From Oscillospiraceae bacterium (GTDB lineage: Bacteria > Bacillota > Clostridia > Oscillospirales > Oscillospiraceae): 44,772 nt of DNA. Positions 36,520 through 44,772 of this stretch are shown piece after piece. The notes beneath the pieces were generated by a model that saw only the letters and a list, made by a program, of their open reading frames with translations, was not told the DNA's origin and did no database searches. Both the position numbers and the translations under genes were made by a program. How positions within the stretch are numbered: position 1 is the stretch's first letter; the number at the start of each line of letters is the position of its first letter. The DNA is taken from the NCBI GenBank assembly GCA_009780175.1, contig WRAO01000021.1, forward strand, positions 1-44,772, read 5' to 3'.

Positions 36520-36729
36520 CTATGGGCCAGTAACGGTGATTGTCACATCTCCGAGCTGGATTTGGTCGCCGGGGCGGCATTTTTTACCGCGCATGGCGCA
36601 AATTTCGCCGTTGACGGAAACAAGGCCGTCTGTGATGAGCACTTTCGCCTCGCCGCCGGAAGAGACTAAGTCTGCATATTTGAGCAGAGCATCCAGTTTT
36701 ATAAATTCCGTCTTGATCGCAATATTCAT
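36520..36729 (-). CDS. S4-domain RNA-binding protein (YaaA type)
   Basis: A 69-residue S4-like domain protein: EFIKLDALLKYADLVSSGGEAKVLITDGLVSVNGEICAMRGKKCRPGDQI is the whole RNA-binding fold. In Bacillus the yaaA gene occupies this place between dnaN and recF; a ribosome-assembly role has been proposed for that family. Its ATG overlaps the dnaN stop (TGATG), implying coupled translation. Confidence 0.93.
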   Translation of the reverse strand: MNIAIKTEFIKLDALLKYADLVSSGGEAKVLITDGLVSVNGEICAMRGKKCRPGDQIQLGDVTITVTGP

Positions 36730-37844
36730 CAACTATCGCCTGCTTTCAGGCGGACAGGGAGGACGAGATAAGTGAAACTGCCGTTTCCGTCTGTCGGAGT
36801 GATGACGCAGGGGGAAACGCTGGTACCGAGGGAGATGGTAACGGTATCTGCCGGGGCGGCTTTCAGGGCGTCGAGCAGATATTTATTATTAAAGCCGATC
36901 TCGAGGTTTTTGCCGTCTCCGGCTATTTTACAGCTATCGGTTGCTTTACCGAGGGCTGTGGCGGTAAAAAGGTTAATTTCACCGTCTTCAAATACACAGC
37001 GGACGGGGCTCTTGAGCTTTTCATTGATGATAAGCGAAACGCGCTCTACTGCGCCCATCAGGGCTCTTTTTTCCACTGTGACTTCCAACTTGTTAGTCTG
37101 TGGGATAACTTGTTTGTAGTTGAGAAAATTGCCCTCGATCCGCCGAGAAATGACGACGGTGGGGCCGATAGAAAACAGAATATGCTTTGAACCCAGAACT
37201 AGTTTAACCGTTTCTTCGGAGTCTGAAGCAATTTTTTCCACTTCACCGAGGGCAGAACCAGGGACGACAAAGCTACAATCTTCCATCTCGGCCTTCTCTA
37301 GTTGTTCACGGCGGAGCGCGAGACGGAAGCCGTCTACGGAGACGATGGTAAGGGTTTTGCCTTCAATTTCGAAGAGGCTGCCTGTATGAATGGGCTGGCT
37401 CTCGTTGTCTGAGACGGCAAAGATGGTTTCACTAATCATGCGCCGCAGTGTGTTTTGCGGGATATGAATCGCACTTTGTCCATCCACGGAGGGGAGTTCC
37501 GGATAGTCCGACGCGGGGGTACCGGGGATGTTAAACTTACTCGGTCCACAGGTGATGGTGGCCATATTGTCAGAAGCGACGGCGATGGTGACGATATCAT
37601 CCGGCAATTTACGGACGATGTCGCCCAGAAGCCGCGCGTTGAGAACAATGGCGCCGGGTATTGTCACCTCGGCCGGGACTTCGGTTTTAATCCCTGTTTT
37701 GAGGTCGTAGCCGGAGACTTTGAGGAAAGTGCTCGCTTCCAGCAGGAGCCCTTCCAGGGCAGGGACAGCGCTTTTGGCGGATGCCACTTTACTAGTGATC
37801 GTAATGGTTGCCAGGAGTTGGGATTTTTCGCAGGAGAATTTCAT
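36729..37844 (-). CDS. dnaN: DNA polymerase III beta sliding clamp
   Basis: The clamp (371 residues) tethers the replicative polymerase. MKFSCEKSQLLATITITSKV, the GYDLKTGIKTEVPAEV segment and the C-terminal YLVLPVRL are family features. The frame is open 59 codons upstream through origin DNA, but GGAGGT nine bases before ATG 37844 and the family start decide it. It overlaps the next gene at its stop. Confidence 0.97.
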   Translation of the reverse strand: MKFSCEKSQLLATITITSKVASAKSAVPALEGLLLEASTFLKVSGYDLKTGIKTEVPAEVTIPGAIVLNARLLGDIVRKLPDDIVTIAVASDNMATITCGPSKFNIPGTPASDYPELPSVDGQSAIHIPQNTLRRMISETIFAVSDNESQPIHTGSLFEIEGKTLTIVSVDGFRLALRREQLEKAEMEDCSFVVPGSALGEVEKIASDSEETVKLVLGSKHILFSIGPTVVISRRIEGNFLNYKQVIPQTNKLEVTVEKRALMGAVERVSLIINEKLKSPVRCVFEDGEINLFTATALGKATDSCKIAGDGKNLEIGFNNKYLLDALKAAPADTVTISLGTSVSPCVITPTDGNGSFTYLVLPVRLKAGDS

Positions 37845-38066
37845 CGAGTTGTACCTCCGCTCATAGAGAATGTAGGATAGTAGATTCGTAGTCGTAGTCG
37901 TAGTAGAGAAATATGTGGAAAAGTGGGGGCAAGCCTTGTGGTGTGAGGGAGATGTGTGTGGGAAAGTTTGTGAGCCGTGGAATAAGCAATGTGAATAACT
38001 GTAGGTCAGCATTTTATTCACAGAAGCTGTTAGAGTTATCCACGGGGGAATGTGGGAAAGTTTTTG
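37845..38066. other. dnaA-dnaN intergenic region with DnaA boxes (oriC-like)
   Basis: 222 bases without a gene. DnaA-box matches to TTATNCACA: TTATTCACA at 38014-38022 (plus, perfect), TTATTCACA at 37990-37998 (minus, perfect), TTATCCACG at 38036-38044 (plus, one mismatch), TTTTCCACA at 37914-37922 (minus, one mismatch), and two weaker TTTCCCACA at 37957-37965 and 38051-38059 (minus). A short AGTCGTAGTCGTAGTAG repeat lies at 37890-37907. Such clusters between dnaA and dnaN mark oriC in many Firmicutes; an obvious AT-rich unwinding region is missing. Confidence 0.7.
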
Positions 38067-39398
38067 CTAGCCTGTTGTCTCTGTGATGTTGGTTTGGATG
38101 TCGCGGATTATATCGCGGAAGGCGGGTTTTTCTTTGATGTCTGTCTCAATTTTTCGGATGGAGTTGAGGACAGAGGTGTGGTCCATTCCACTGCCGCTTT
38201 TACCTCTGTATTCTTTACCGATGTCGACGAGGGAAAGGTCGGTAAGTTTGCGGATGAGGTACATGGACACTTGGCGGGCAGTGGCGGTGTCTCGGATCCG
38301 ACTGCTGCCCCGAATATCTTCGACGGAGAGCATGAAGTAGCGGGCTGTCTCGCGGATGATGATATCTGGGGTGGGTTGGAGCTCTTCGCGGATCATGTCT
38401 CTGAGAACTTTATAGGCCGTGTCTCTGTTATCTATGTCGTAATTGACAAGCTCCCGGCTGGCGGTGATTCGTTTAACCGCGCCTTCGAGATGCCGGATGT
38501 TGGCGGTGAAGTTGTTTGAGATAAACTGGACCAGATCGTCCGGAAGCTTAGTGCCCAGTTGTAGGGCCTTGGCCTGAATGATGGCGATGCGGGTTTCGTA
38601 ATCCGGGGGGCCGATGTCTGCGAGGAGGCCCCATTCGAAGCGGCTGCGTAATCTGTCTTCCAGGAGCAGGATTTCTTTTGGGGGCCGATCGGAGGTGAGG
38701 ACAATTTGGCAGCTGGATTCATGGAGGGCGTTAAAGGTGTGGAAGAACTCTTCCTGCGTTCGGTCTTTGCCGGCGATGAACTGGATATCGTCCACAAGGA
38801 GGACGTTTGCTGAGCGGTATTTCTGACGGAACTCTTCCATTTTGCCGGTCTGAAGGGCATAGATGAGTTCGTTTGTGAACTCGTCGCCCTTGATGTAGAC
38901 GATTTGCGCGTTGGGATTTTGCTCTTTGATCGCGTGGCGGATGGCGTAGAGCAGGTGCGTTTTCCCGAGGCCGGAGTTGCCATAGATGAAAAGCGGGTTA
39001 TAGGCGGCGGCGGGTTTTTCCGCGACGGCCTTGGCGGCGGCGTGGGCGAATTTGTTGTTCGAGCCGACGATGAAGCGGTCAAAGGTGGAAGCTTCCCGCT
39101 CTTCGGTGGGCGTACTTTTTTGGGTGCTCTGGCCTTGAAAGGCGGATAACTCATCTGGGCCAAGGATAAGGAGGTCGACCTCACCGGCGAAGAGTTCGGT
39201 GAGGGCGGTTTTTAAATGGGTTGCGAATTTTGTCTCGATGACCTCCCGCTTAAAGGCGGAGGGGACGCAAAGAACCAGACGGCTGTCTTTGAATGCGACA
39301 GCGGTCGTATCGTCAAACCAGGTATCGATGGCAGTGGAGGTGAGCTCCTTTGAAAGAATATCTAAGACGCGTTTTAGGACATCAGATGCAGAGTTCAT
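38067..39398 (-). CDS. dnaA: chromosomal replication initiator DnaA
   Basis: DnaA (443 residues) binds DnaA boxes and opens the origin. Domain I is at 1-80, a short linker follows, then the AAA+ domain with Walker A GNSGLGKTH (140-148) and Walker B LLVDDIQF (200-207), and the C-terminal box-binding domain with GKSGSGMDHTSVLNSIRKIE (about 405-425). GAGGAGGAG lies upstream of ATG 39398. The usual order dnaA-dnaN-recF follows on the same strand. Confidence 0.98.
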   Translation of the reverse strand: MNSASDVLKRVLDILSKELTSTAIDTWFDDTTAVAFKDSRLVLCVPSAFKREVIETKFATHLKTALTELFAGEVDLLILGPDELSAFQGQSTQKSTPTEEREASTFDRFIVGSNNKFAHAAAKAVAEKPAAAYNPLFIYGNSGLGKTHLLYAIRHAIKEQNPNAQIVYIKGDEFTNELIYALQTGKMEEFRQKYRSANVLLVDDIQFIAGKDRTQEEFFHTFNALHESSCQIVLTSDRPPKEILLLEDRLRSRFEWGLLADIGPPDYETRIAIIQAKALQLGTKLPDDLVQFISNNFTANIRHLEGAVKRITASRELVNYDIDNRDTAYKVLRDMIREELQPTPDIIIRETARYFMLSVEDIRGSSRIRDTATARQVSMYLIRKLTDLSLVDIGKEYRGKSGSGMDHTSVLNSIRKIETDIKEKPAFRDIIRDIQTNITETTG

Positions 39399-39442
39399 TG
39401 CGTAGGGCTCCTCCTCGCACGCGGCGATGTAGTAACTGTATA

Positions 39443-39471
39443 ATTATAGCAAATTTTTGAAGTATGTGCAA
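39443..39471 (-). promoter_or_regulatory. dnaA promoter
   Basis: On the minus strand TTGCAC (complement of 39466-39471), a 17-base spacer and a perfect TATAAT (complement of 39443-39448) lie about 45 bases before the dnaA start, in AT-rich DNA. Confidence 0.65.
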
Positions 39472-39495
39472 TCTAAATATTTAATGTAAGGGGCC

Positions 39496-39524
39496 TTGCA
39501 AAATGCTTAGAAAGCGGGTAAAAT
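39496..39524 (+). promoter_or_regulatory. mfd promoter, divergent from dnaA
   Basis: TTGCAA (39496-39501), a 17-base spacer and TAAAAT (39519-39524) point towards mfd. The leader to the mfd start codon would be about 340 bases and would contain the whole of repeat R5. Confidence 0.6.
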
Positions 39525-39536
39525 GACTAGGTATTT

Positions 39537-39586
39537 ACCCCGGCTGCTTTTGTGGCCGGGGGTAGTCTGCGTTTGCTCTTTTTGTT
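39537..39586 (+). terminator. hairpin with T-rich tail in the mfd leader
   Basis: CCCCGGC (39538-39544) pairs with GCCGGGG (39555-39561), with a GACTA/TAGTC outer pair possible, and T-rich sequence (CTCTTTTTGTTTTC) follows some 12 bases later. It may attenuate transcription before mfd or stop antisense reads. Confidence 0.5.
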
Positions 39587-39593
39587 TTCTTTT

Positions 39594-39824
39594 AGCCTGC
39601 GGCTCGCTGCGCATGTTTCGCCGAGGGCGACCTACTTTTTGCTTCGCCAAAAAGTAGGCAAAAAGGCGATTTAAGAGAAACCGAATGGTTTCTCTTAAAA
39701 ATCTCTTCCTTTTGACTTTGCACCTGTACTTGTTTCCGTCATGTGGTTCCGTCTGCCGGCGGAAGCTGGGGCGCTTTTGGGCATGTGAGTTCTTGTGCGG
39801 TGGGTGCGATTGAATGTGCGGTGC
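39594..39824 (+). repeat. multi-hairpin repeat, copy R5
   Basis: Most complete copy. AGCCTGCGGCT (39594-39604) comes first. CCTACTTTTTG (39631-39641) pairs with CAAAAAGTAGG (39648-39658). The variable hairpin, TTTAAGAGAAACC (39670-39682) with GGTTTCTCTTAAA (39687-39699), has a GAAT loop. A GTGGTTCCGTC...GGCGGAAG hairpin follows, and the end is GGGTGCGATTGAATGTGCGG. The constant hairpin shows compensating changes (CCTAC/GTAGG here, CTTAC/GTAAG in the others). It lies wholly in the mfd leader, in the sense direction. Confidence 0.9.
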
Positions 39825-39871
39825 GTCCTCGTGCAAGAGGGCATGGAATTTTGGTATTACGAGGAGTAATT

Positions 39872-42800
39872 ATGCTGGCGCTTACTAAGTTTTTGAATGA
39901 GAATACGCCTTTTCTCCAGGTAGCTGAGGCCCTTGCGGCGGGGGACACGCCTGTCCTCGTTAGCGGGGTGGGGGAGATTCATAAGGCGCATTTGACCTCT
40001 GTTGTCCGCAAGGAATCTGGGCGGCCGGTGATATTGGTTACAGCGGATGAGGCAGAGGCGAATCGGCTTTCGCGAGATGTGTCGGTGCTCACGGGAGAGG
40101 TGCCGCTCCGGCTTATGAGTCGGGAGCTGATGTTTTATGCCGTTTCCGGGATGTCTCGCGAGGCGGAGCAGACGCGGATAGGGACGCTCTATGCGATGGC
40201 AAGGGGGCAGGCCTCCATTGTGATTGCCACTGCAGAGGCTCTAATGCAGCGGTGCATGCCAAGAGAGGCCCTGCTGGGCGCTGTGGAGACTTTGACGATT
40301 GGCGCGGTCTATGATCTCGGAGCGCTGACGGAGCGCCTGGTTCGGGCCGGATATAGTCGCGCGGAACAAGTGGAAGGACCAGGGCAGTTCGCGCTTCGGG
40401 GCGGGATTTTTGACGTGTTTTCCCCTGCATATCAGGCCCCCGTCCGGGCTGAGTTCTGGGGGGATATGATCGATTCTCTGGCCTATTTCGATCCGGACAC
40501 GCAGCGACGGACGGAACAGGTGAAGTCCTGTGTGATTTTGCCAACGGCGGAGGCTTTGCCGACCTTGCATCCGGATGGTCAGGGTGGGGCCTTAGAGGCG
40601 GTTCGGGCGCTTTTGGAGCGGGTGCGGAAGCGAAAAGATGCGCCGGAAGCCTTAGTTCGGCAGATGGAGACAGATGTCGCGCTTCTCGGCGGCGGTGCGG
40701 CCCTGTCTTCGGCAGATCGATATATGGGACTGTTGTATGAGAGACTCACGACGCCACTGGAGTATTTACAGGAAGGAACCACCGTATTTCTCTCGGAGCT
40801 TCGGCGACTTTCAGATGGGGGGAAGACCTATCTGGCGGAGCAGAAAGATGTGTGTGAAGCGGCGGTTGTGGCCGGGGTTTTAGAGAAAGGACAGACGGAG
40901 TTTGTCCGGCCTTGGCCGGAGGTGTTGCGGGAGTTGGCGGAGTGGCCTTTGGTGGCGATGGAGCACTTTGCCGGGTCGGCCCCGGAGTTTCAACCAAAGG
41001 TTTTAATCGGCCTCCTTACCAAGCAGTTGCCGTCCTATGGCGGCAGCATGGAGACGGCGGAGGGAGATATTCGGCACTATGTCGAAACGGGGTACCGTAC
41101 GCTTGTCCTCTGCGGAGATAAAGGTCGGGCGAAACGGCTTGCCGAACGGCTGCGGGAGGCTGGATTTCCTGTCCAGTTGGAGCTTTCGCCGGTTAAGGCG
41201 TTGCCACAGCCGAGGACGTGTATGGTCACGCTCGGGAGCTTGTCGGCGGGGCTCGAATATCCGAGTGTAAAACTTGCGGTGATTACCGAAGGGCAGATTT
41301 TGAAGACGGGGCCTGTTCCAAAAGGTCGCAAGACGCGGCCGCGCGGGCAGCAGTTGGAGAGCTATACAGACCTCTCTCCTGGAGACATCGTCGTCCATGA
41401 GCACCACGGGATTGGGCGATTTGTCGGGATCGTGCCGATGGACATCGACGGAGTGAAAAAGGACTATATTAAGATCGCGTACCACGGCACAGACGCGCTC
41501 TATGTCCCGGCGACGCAGCTTGATTTGGTGAGCAAGTATATCGGCACCGGGGGAGAAGATCGCCCGGTGAAGCTCTCTCGCATGGGCGGGGCGGATTGGA
41601 CGCGAGCGCGGACGAAAGCCAAAGGCGCGGCGAAAGACCTCGCCAAGGGATTGATCCAACTCTATGCCGAACGCCAGCGGCAGAAGGGGCATGCTTTCTC
41701 CCCCGATACAGCTTGGCAGCGGGAGTTTGAAGAGGCATTTGAATATACGGAGACAGACGATCAGCTTGTCTCTGTGCAGGAGATCAAACGGGACATGATG
41801 AAAGACATGCCCATGGACCGCCTGCTCTGCGGCGACGTGGGGTATGGTAAGACGGAAGTCGCCCTCCGCGCTGTGATGAAGTGCGTGCTGGAGGGCAAGC
41901 AGGCGGCGATTTTAGTGCCCACAACAGTCCTCGCGCAACAGCACTACGCGACCGCAGTGCGACGGTTTTCGGGGTATCCAGTGCGAATTGAGGTGCTCAG
42001 CCGCTTCAGCACGGCGGGACAGGCGAAGAAAATTACGGATGCTGTGGCGAATGGTGGTGTGGACATCCTGATCGGTACGCATAAGCTTCTGCAGAAGAAG
42101 ATGGCCTTCAAAGATCTAGGCTTGCTCATTGTGGACGAGGAACAGCGCTTCGGCGTGAGCCACAAAGAGCGGCTCAAAGAGATGAGTAAGAATGTGGATG
42201 TACTCACGCTCTCGGCGACTCCCATTCCGCGCACGCTGAACATGGCACTCGCGGGGATTCGAGACATGTCTACCATTGAAGAGCCGCCGCAAAATCGGCA
42301 GCCGGTGCAGACCTATGTGATGGAGCATGATTGGGCCGTGATTGCCGACGCGATCAGCCGCGAACTGGCGCGGGGTGGACAGGTATATTATCTGCACAAT
42401 AAGATCGAGGGGATTGAACGCACGGCCGCACGGATCCGGGATCTTGTGGAAGGCGTCCGCGTCGTTGTGGGGCATGGGCAGATGGATGAACGGCAGCTCA
42501 ATCACGCTATGGAGCAGATGATCTCAGGTGAAGCGCAAGTGCTTGTCTGCACGACGATTATCGAGACAGGGATTGACATTCCCAACGTGAATACGCTGGT
42601 CATTGAGAACGCGGATCGGTTGGGCCTTGCGCAGTTACATCAGATTCGCGGGCGGGTGGGGCGGTCCAGCCGAGCGGCCTTTGCCTATCTGACCTATCGG
42701 CAGGACAAGGTGCTGACTGAAGTGGCGACGAAACGGCTCACGGCGATCCGGGAGTTTGTAGAATTCAACTCCGGCTTCAAAATCGCGCTGCGGGACCTTG

Positions 42801-43387
42801 AGATTCGCGGGGCGGGTAATATATTAGGGCGGGAGCAGTCAGGCCATATGATGAGTGTGGGCTATGATATGTATCTCAAACTTCTCAATGAAGCGGTATT
42901 AGAGGAGAAGGGAGAAGCACGGCCTGTCAGAGCCGAATGCGCAGCCGATCTCTCTGTTGACGCGAATATCCCCGCCTCCTACGTGGCGATGCCAGAGGCG
43001 CGGATTGACCTCTACCGCCGCATTGCCCACATCCGCGCAGAAGCAGACGCGGCAGATTTGATCGACGAATTAATCGACCGTTACGGCGACCCGCCAAAGA
43101 GTGTGTTGACCTTGATCCAGGTGGCGCGCTTGCGCGGCGAGGCGTCGAAAGCTGGGATTACGGAGATTTCACAAAAAGCGGGGCATTTACAGATCATGTT
43201 TCTGCCGGAAACCTTTTCTCATGAGCGCATTGCGGCGATCTATGGTTTGCCGGGATTCCAGGGTCGGATCAGACTTCTCCCCGGAGCCGTCCCGGCGATT
43301 CGGCTTAAGCTGGCGGACAAGGCGATTATTGATCAGGCGACGGGATTTGTGCGGGTATATGCGGAGGAAAGTGTAGACAAAGTGTAA
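39872..43387 (+). CDS. mfd: transcription-repair coupling factor Mfd
   Basis: Mfd (1171 residues) pushes stalled RNA polymerase off DNA and recruits UvrA. It has UvrB-like N-terminal domains, a CarD-like RNA-polymerase-binding domain starting near residue 496 (YTDLSPGDIVVHEHHGIGRF), a helicase core with Walker A GDVGYGKTEVA (about 654-664), DEEQ near 755 and LSATPIPRTL near 786, the GRVGRS motif VI and a C-terminal TRCF domain. The frame is open 43 codons upstream through repeat R5, but GAGGAG five bases before ATG 39872 sets the start. Codons often end in G or T. Confidence 0.97.
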   Translation: MLALTKFLNENTPFLQVAEALAAGDTPVLVSGVGEIHKAHLTSVVRKESGRPVILVTADEAEANRLSRDVSVLTGEVPLRLMSRELMFYAVSGMSREAEQTRIGTLYAMARGQASIVIATAEALMQRCMPREALLGAVETLTIGAVYDLGALTERLVRAGYSRAEQVEGPGQFALRGGIFDVFSPAYQAPVRAEFWGDMIDSLAYFDPDTQRRTEQVKSCVILPTAEALPTLHPDGQGGALEAVRALLERVRKRKDAPEALVRQMETDVALLGGGAALSSADRYMGLLYERLTTPLEYLQEGTTVFLSELRRLSDGGKTYLAEQKDVCEAAVVAGVLEKGQTEFVRPWPEVLRELAEWPLVAMEHFAGSAPEFQPKVLIGLLTKQLPSYGGSMETAEGDIRHYVETGYRTLVLCGDKGRAKRLAERLREAGFPVQLELSPVKALPQPRTCMVTLGSLSAGLEYPSVKLAVITEGQILKTGPVPKGRKTRPRGQQLESYTDLSPGDIVVHEHHGIGRFVGIVPMDIDGVKKDYIKIAYHGTDALYVPATQLDLVSKYIGTGGEDRPVKLSRMGGADWTRARTKAKGAAKDLAKGLIQLYAERQRQKGHAFSPDTAWQREFEEAFEYTETDDQLVSVQEIKRDMMKDMPMDRLLCGDVGYGKTEVALRAVMKCVLEGKQAAILVPTTVLAQQHYATAVRRFSGYPVRIEVLSRFSTAGQAKKITDAVANGGVDILIGTHKLLQKKMAFKDLGLLIVDEEQRFGVSHKERLKEMSKNVDVLTLSATPIPRTLNMALAGIRDMSTIEEPPQNRQPVQTYVMEHDWAVIADAISRELARGGQVYYLHNKIEGIERTAARIRDLVEGVRVVVGHGQMDERQLNHAMEQMISGEAQVLVCTTIIETGIDIPNVNTLVIENADRLGLAQLHQIRGRVGRSSRAAFAYLTYRQDKVLTEVATKRLTAIREFVEFNSGFKIALRDLEIRGAGNILGREQSGHMMSVGYDMYLKLLNEAVLEEKGEARPVRAECAADLSVDANIPASYVAMPEARIDLYRRIAHIRAEADAADLIDELIDRYGDPPKSVLTLIQVARLRGEASKAGITEISQKAGHLQIMFLPETFSHERIAAIYGLPGFQGRIRLLPGAVPAIRLKLADKAIIDQATGFVRVYAEESVDKV

Positions 43388-43465
43388 AACTTATGGCTGA
43401 GGCTTGTTCCGGACGGCAAAAATATGGTAAGATGGCAAAATCACCACAAAAGAGGAGATCAAACG

Positions 43466-44614
43466 ATGAACACAGCGAAAAAAGGGATTTGCCTGATTCT
43501 GGCCCTGCTTCTTTGCATTGGGCTTTTTGCGGCTTGCGGAAATACGGTGCCGGAACCGCCTCCAACACCGGAAGCGCCGCCGGAGGCTTCGCCCACGGTT
43601 CAGCCGACTCTGGACCCGGGTCCTATTTATCTTGCCGGGATTGACGCGCGAACTGTCGTGCTAGAAATCGAAGGTCGGCCGGTATATTGGGAAGAGTTTT
43701 TCTTCGATCTGCACAGTGTGCGGGCGGCACTCGTAGCGGGTGGTTCCATTGAGGACTGGGATGCTGTTTTTGAAGGGCAGATGCAGTTTGACGGCGAAGT
43801 GACCTATAACGAGTTTGCCATTCTCCACGCCATAGACGCAGCGATGGAGCGGCGCGTGGTGGAGATTTTCTATACAGAAGAGCTCGGTGAGTCTCTTGAG
43901 GAGGACGCCTATGAGGTGTATCGCCCGATCTTTTTAGCGCATCATGGCTTTACTGAGGAAGCATTTGCGGCGTTTTTAGAGAGCAATTTCCTGACCGAAA
44001 GCGTGTTTCGCTATATCACTGAAATCATGTTCATGCACGAAGGGGCCGCACCGGCCCTTTACGGAGAAGATGGCGCAGGCGTGCCCCGGGAAGCGGTTGA
44101 CGCGCTTGTGGAAGAGGAAGGGATTCTCAGAGCTAAGCACATTCTAATCTCGGCAGACGGCCCGGATGACGCTGCAGCCACAGCGCGTGCGCGGGAGATT
44201 TACCAAGAACTGCGAAACTTCACCGGTACACAAGCGGACTTTTTGGCCCAGTTTGACGCTTTGATGGGGCTCCATGGAGAAGATCCGGGCATGCTGACCA
44301 ATCCAAACGGCTACACATTCTTGCCGGGCGTCATGGTCGAAGAGTTCACAGACGGCACAACGGCGCTCGACTATTATGAAATCAGCGCGCCGATTCGGAG
44401 CTTTTTTGGGTATCATATTATTCTCCGTTTGCCGGTCCAGCCGGAGGCAAGTGTGATGCTGCCCGGCGGCGGACAGAGTGCGCCGATCCAGATCATCGTC
44501 GCCAGAATCCAGCTTGAGCAATTGCTGGAGCAGCTGCGGGAAGAGCTCACGTATGAGCGTATGCCGGTGCTGGCAACGATTGTACCCAGCGAGATTTTTG
44601 CGTATCCGTCCTAA
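43466..44614 (+). CDS. PrsA-like peptidyl-prolyl isomerase lipoprotein
   Basis: A 382-residue lipoprotein: signal peptide ending LFAACG with lipid-anchor C24, a Pro-rich linker, an N-terminal SurA/PrsA-like helical domain and a short parvulin domain recognised by RAKHILIS (about residues 227-234) and the C-terminal FFGYHIILRL. It helps fold proteins outside the membrane. AGAGGAG lies upstream of ATG 43466; the frame before it is spurious. It may be transcribed with mfd or from a weak promoter at 43404-43433. Its closest known relatives are PrsA-type foldases. Confidence 0.85.
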   Translation: MNTAKKGICLILALLLCIGLFAACGNTVPEPPPTPEAPPEASPTVQPTLDPGPIYLAGIDARTVVLEIEGRPVYWEEFFFDLHSVRAALVAGGSIEDWDAVFEGQMQFDGEVTYNEFAILHAIDAAMERRVVEIFYTEELGESLEEDAYEVYRPIFLAHHGFTEEAFAAFLESNFLTESVFRYITEIMFMHEGAAPALYGEDGAGVPREAVDALVEEEGILRAKHILISADGPDDAAATARAREIYQELRNFTGTQADFLAQFDALMGLHGEDPGMLTNPNGYTFLPGVMVEEFTDGTTALDYYEISAPIRSFFGYHIILRLPVQPEASVMLPGGGQSAPIQIIVARIQLEQLLEQLREELTYERMPVLATIVPSEIFAYPS

Positions 44615-44649
44615 TTCCCAAACAAAGTTGAGAATCCGACAAAAACCCC

Positions 44650-44678
44650 TTGACACTGTGATACAAGCGTGGTATATT
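44650..44678 (+). promoter_or_regulatory. strong promoter P1 at the right edge
   Basis: TTGACA (44650-44655), a 17-base spacer and TATATT (44673-44678). It is the first of two tandem promoters with nothing coding after them in the window. Confidence 0.75.
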
Positions 44679-44741
44679 AGCAAAGCTGTCCGGGGCCGTT
44701 GCGATGGTAGCGGGAGTTGATAACTGGGTAAAAAATAGTTA

Positions 44742-44770
44742 TTGACATAGGCCTGGAAGTGTGCTACAAT
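44742..44770 (+). promoter_or_regulatory. strong promoter P2 at the right edge
   Basis: TTGACA (44742-44747), a 17-base spacer and TACAAT (44765-44770). The two -35 boxes are 92 bases apart. Tandem near-consensus promoters about 90 bases apart are typical of ribosomal RNA operons in Firmicutes, so an rRNA operon may begin just outside the window. Confidence 0.75.
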
Positions 44771-44772
44771 AA

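Overview
The window looks like chromosomal DNA of a G+C-rich, endospore-forming, Gram-positive Clostridia-type bacterium. The evidence is a complete S10-spc-alpha ribosomal-protein cluster with a KOW-domain gene between map and infA, sporulation genes spoVAC and spoIIP, a surface protein with a sortase-type C-terminus, and the order dnaA-dnaN-S4 protein-recF-remB-gyrB. No tRNA, rRNA or CRISPR array is visible.

Layout. 1-900 is a hairpin-rich stretch with no convincing gene except a possible 3' gene end at the left edge. 910-4596 encodes a large von Willebrand A surface protein behind its own promoter. 4597-5960 is poorly coding, with decayed-looking ORFs, terminator-like hairpins and a repeat. 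5976-22667 is the ribosomal super-operon (rpsJ to rplQ, including secY, adk, map, a KOW protein, infA and rpoA) on the plus strand; it has a 214-base foreign-looking insert between rpsZ and rpsH and ends in a strong terminator. 22.8-29.6 kb is a mixed region: an orphan spoVAC, a DHHW/MBOAT surface O-acylation pair on the minus strand, a TSCPD protein, spoIIP, a divergent XRE regulator/DUF6809-like pair, a metalloprotease and rnhA. 29.6-39.4 kb is the replication-initiation block on the minus strand (dnaA, dnaN, S4 protein, recF, remB, gyrB, mrr, gyrA), with a Mrr-type restriction endonuclease inserted between gyrB and gyrA and DnaA boxes between dnaA and dnaN. 39.5-44.6 kb carries mfd and a PrsA-like foldase lipoprotein on the plus strand. 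The right edge holds two tandem near-consensus promoters typical of a stable-RNA operon just outside.

Beyond the genes, three observations stand out. First, a dispersed multi-hairpin element (five copies: about 500-620, 5759-5937, 24483-24678, 26141-26354, 39594-39824) keeps its outer hairpins but exchanges the central one between two unrelated sequence types while preserving base pairing. Second, a short TGTAGGGGCG palindromic element supplies the UAG stop codon of four separate minus-strand genes (XRE gene, rnhA, remB, recF), and a fifth copy is read in frame as part of the GyrB N-terminus. Third, strand composition (G-rich plus strand and C/A-ending codons in dnaA-gyrA) suggests that the dnaA-gyrA block lies on the lagging strand, although it carries the usual oriC-like DnaA boxes.

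How the genes work together: the ribosomal cluster makes the translation machinery, RNA polymerase alpha, the protein-export channel and protein/nucleotide maturation enzymes. The dnaA block makes initiator, clamp, recombination mediator and gyrase. Mfd couples transcription to repair. spoVAC and spoIIP serve spore formation.
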